Shown here in pieces: positions 62,148-64,000 of a stretch of 64,000 bases of DNA. A model generated the notes under the pieces. It did no database searches. It saw only the letters and a list, made by a program, of their open reading frames with translations, and was not told the DNA's origin. This DNA is from an uncultured Acetatifactor sp. (GTDB lineage Bacteria > Bacillota > Clostridia > Lachnospirales > Lachnospiraceae): positions 62,001-126,000 of the forward strand of contig CAJTXE010000002.1 in assembly GCA_910580225.1 (NCBI GenBank), written 5' to 3'. Numbering within the stretch: position 1 is the first letter of the stretch; each line of letters opens with the position of its first letter. Position numbers and translations under genes: made by a program.

Positions 62148-63050
62148 TCAATAGGAAGAATCAGGAAACAAAAGAATCAGATAAAGTTTACCGTCTCTGT
62201 ATTCTGCATTTATGCTTCCGCCCATGCGCTCGGTCAGTGTTCTGGCAATAGACAATCCCAGGCCGGTGGATTTTCTGCCTGATTCCACGGTGTAAAAGCG
62301 GTCGAAAAGCCTGCCGGCCTGAACGGTGTTCAGGGCTTGGGCGCTGTTGGAGAAAATAATTTCACCTGTTTCGGACAGCCGGATCTCCAGATCACCGTCG
62401 CTGTATTTTACCGCATTCTGCAGAAGATTGGAAAACACCCGGGACAGGGCGGAACGGTCCAGTCTTCTGCAGATTTTTGCTTCCGGGATCAGGATTCTGG
62501 GTTCGATGCCCCTCTGATGCAGGACGGAGTAGAAGGCGGCAATGCTTTCCTCCAGAACCTCCCCAAGAATCACGCGCTCCGGAGAGAGCACCTTTTCCCC
62601 GGACAGGATGACGGAATAGCGGAACAGTTCCTCTGTGAGCTGGGTCATCATCTGGGCCCTGTTTCTGATGATATCGGTATAGCGTCTGACCGTATCGGAT
62701 TTTTCCTCTTTCTCCAGAAGATCCAGGTAGCCGAAGATGGCGGTGAGAGGCGTGCGCAGGTCATGGGAGATATTGGTGACGGCATTTTTAAGCTCCAGGT
62801 CTCCCTGCTGAAACCGGAGGCGCTGAGAGCGGAGCCTGCGCAGCTGCGTATTGACGGATGCAGCCAGGTTCCGCATATGTCTGTCCCGGCAGGAAATGTC
62901 AATGAGAGTGTTGGTATCCCCCATGAGTTTTTCCTCAAAGCCGCGCCGGATTTCTTCCGCGGCTTTTTGCAGGAGTATTATTTTGATCATCAAGATAACC
63001 AGGATAACGGCCAGGGCGCCGATGACGGTCCAAAGCAGGATAGTATTCAT
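62148..63050 (-). CDS. Sensor histidine kinase
   Basis: 300 residues from the ATG at 63050 (GGGAGG with 6-base spacing; an in-frame ATG at 63137 is rejected). One N-terminal membrane helix (ILLWTVIGALAVILVILMI), no large extracytoplasmic sensor domain, then a HisKA box with NISHDLRTPLTAIFGYLDLL, N-box QNAVKYS and G-box STGLGLSIARTL. Such short intramembrane-sensing kinases commonly serve bacteriocin- or antibiotic-response systems with ABC transporters, and an ABC-2 permease lies directly upstream in the same operon. The response regulator is probably beyond the right edge. Confidence 0.88.
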   Translation of the reverse strand: MNTILLWTVIGALAVILVILMIKIILLQKAAEEIRRGFEEKLMGDTNTLIDISCRDRHMRNLAASVNTQLRRLRSQRLRFQQGDLELKNAVTNISHDLRTPLTAIFGYLDLLEKEEKSDTVRRYTDIIRNRAQMMTQLTEELFRYSVILSGEKVLSPERVILGEVLEESIAAFYSVLHQRGIEPRILIPEAKICRRLDRSALSRVFSNLLQNAVKYSDGDLEIRLSETGEIIFSNSAQALNTVQAGRLFDRFYTVESGRKSTGLGLSIARTLTERMGGSINAEYRDGKLYLILLFPDSSY

Positions 63051-63153
63051 GCCGAGCCTCCCATCTGTTTTCTGCTGCTGCCTTTTCAGGGATTCATATA
63101 AGGACAGGCCGCAGCTTGGATTTTCTGTTCTGTACAACGGGCCGCCGGAAAAT

Positions 63154-63987
63154 TCAGTTCAGGTTTTTCTTCCGGAAAAGGAAGATTCCCGCGGCTGTGG
63201 TGATAGTCGTGATGGACAGGGAAGACAGAATCATCCGCAGGGGATGCAGCAGATTCAGTTCAGTCATCTGTATGCACTGTCCTGTGGGAAGAAAATCCGC
63301 CAGAAACTGGTAGATTTCCCGTTTCATTCCGGTGAGATAGTCCGGATTCGGCGTAGGAGGGGTGGTTTTCATGCCCTCTTCCGCAGTAATAATGATATTG
63401 TTGACGAATTCCGGCTGCTGCAGGCACTGATAAAGGAAGGAACCCAGGAACAGAAGGACGAAAAAGAACAGCAGGGATCCGACTTCCGCAAGGGCCTTGC
63501 GGGAGACCAGCATGCCGATAAAGGTGTAAATGGCGGAAAAGGCGGCCAGGTAGCAGATACTCACTACTAAATACAGCAAAACGCCAGTGCCCATTTTCAG
63601 GAAACCCAGCGTGGGAACGCCCGCCAGCCCGCCGATCAGCCATACGGACAGCAGCAGCACAGAGGCCAGGAAGCTGACGATCAGATTGGACAGATAGATG
63701 GCGGGACGGGTATGGCCCACAATGAGTTTATTCCGCAGGGTGCCTTCGCTGTATTCCGGGCCCAGAAACATGCCCGTGACCACGGAGCAGAACATGCCGA
63801 TCAGCAGGGCATACTGAAAATAATAACGGTCTAAAGAATAATTGTACTCTGCCATGGCGGAAGAGGTTGCCTGTCTGCAGCCGTTCAGGATATAAAAAAT
63901 TGAGTAGACCAACAGGACAGCCATGGCCCCCCACAATATTTTGTCTTTTTTCAGCCGGTTTAAATCGGCGGATAATAATTTTCGCAT
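63154..63987 (-). CDS. ABC-2 type transporter permease
   Basis: 277 residues with six hydrophobic segments (for example LLIGMFCSVVTGMFLGPEYS, YLVVSICYLAAFSAIYTFIGM, ALAEVGSLLFFFVLLFLGSFLY). GPEYSEGTLRNKL is a common motif of lantibiotic-immunity or antibiotic-efflux permeases. AGGAG precedes the ATG at the window edge. The matching ATPase gene is expected just outside the window (upstream on this strand), as is the response regulator for the adjacent kinase. Confidence 0.8.
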   Translation of the reverse strand: MRKLLSADLNRLKKDKILWGAMAVLLVYSIFYILNGCRQATSSAMAEYNYSLDRYYFQYALLIGMFCSVVTGMFLGPEYSEGTLRNKLIVGHTRPAIYLSNLIVSFLASVLLLSVWLIGGLAGVPTLGFLKMGTGVLLYLVVSICYLAAFSAIYTFIGMLVSRKALAEVGSLLFFFVLLFLGSFLYQCLQQPEFVNNIIITAEEGMKTTPPTPNPDYLTGMKREIYQFLADFLPTGQCIQMTELNLLHPLRMILSSLSITTITTAAGIFLFRKKNLN

Positions 63988-64000
63988 ATCGTTTTCTCCT

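Overview
The window reads as a chromosomal segment of a Gram-positive, anaerobic, probably spore-forming Clostridia member, most likely family Lachnospiraceae. The evidence is gene content and order: rsmD-coaD with ylbJ nearby, recU, scpAB, short-form HisG with HisZ, a complete Rnf complex, a Na+-pumping decarboxylase cluster, ATP-type PEP carboxykinase and strong AGGAGG ribosome binding sites. No species call is possible. No tRNA, rRNA, CRISPR array, prophage or insertion sequence was seen. Gene density is very high and almost everything is on the + strand.

Layout. 1-5.3 kb: 3' part of recG, a DegV protein, topoisomerase IV parE, and an acetyltransferase. 5.4-10.0 kb: a small accessory-looking block between parE and parC, with a minus-strand AAA-ATPase/PD-(D/E)XK protein, an HTH-methyltransferase fusion and tatD. 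10.1-16.6 kb: parC, rsmD, coaD, a coiled-coil protein, a membrane-anchored amidase, and ylbJ on the minus strand. 16.8-21.5 kb: RsuA-type pseudouridine synthase, HAD phosphatase, SDR, a small membrane protein, RluA-type pseudouridine synthase and recU. 21.5-26.9 kb: histidine genes hisZ-hisG-hisD-hisB and a hisIE gene carrying an extra degenerate HisA/HisF-like barrel; hisC, hisH, hisA and hisF are absent here. 27.0-30.2 kb: two translationally coupled MutS-family ATPases. 30.3-35.9 kb: rpsU, two D,D-carboxypeptidases, a phosphoesterase and scpAB.

36.1-41.6 kb: a five-gene biotin-dependent decarboxylase/transcarboxylase cluster with both MmdA-type and OadA-type carboxyltransferases, a biotin carrier, the Na+ pump beta subunit and an unusual lipoprotein-like gamma subunit. 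41.7-48.6 kb: acetyltransferase, YhiN-like flavoprotein, cmk, ispH, an S1 protein, cheR and a minus-strand YprB-like nuclease. 48.7-53.9 kb: rnfCDGEAB. 53.9-62.0 kb: GH25 and SleB-type wall hydrolases, thrC, deoC, aminopeptidase P and pckA. 62.1-64 kb: minus-strand sensor kinase and ABC-2 permease, probably the end of a bacteriocin- or antibiotic-response operon extending past the window.

Together the oxaloacetate/pyruvate/PEP enzymes (pckA, the carboxyltransferase cluster) and Rnf describe an energy metabolism coupling fermentation to Na+ or H+ gradients. The features most worth a second look are the MutS-like pair (both with Asn in place of the Walker B Asp), the HTH/zinc-ribbon/methyltransferase fusion, the barrel-HisIE fusion, the hybrid transcarboxylase/Na+-pump cluster, and a set of disordered insertions in otherwise conserved enzymes.
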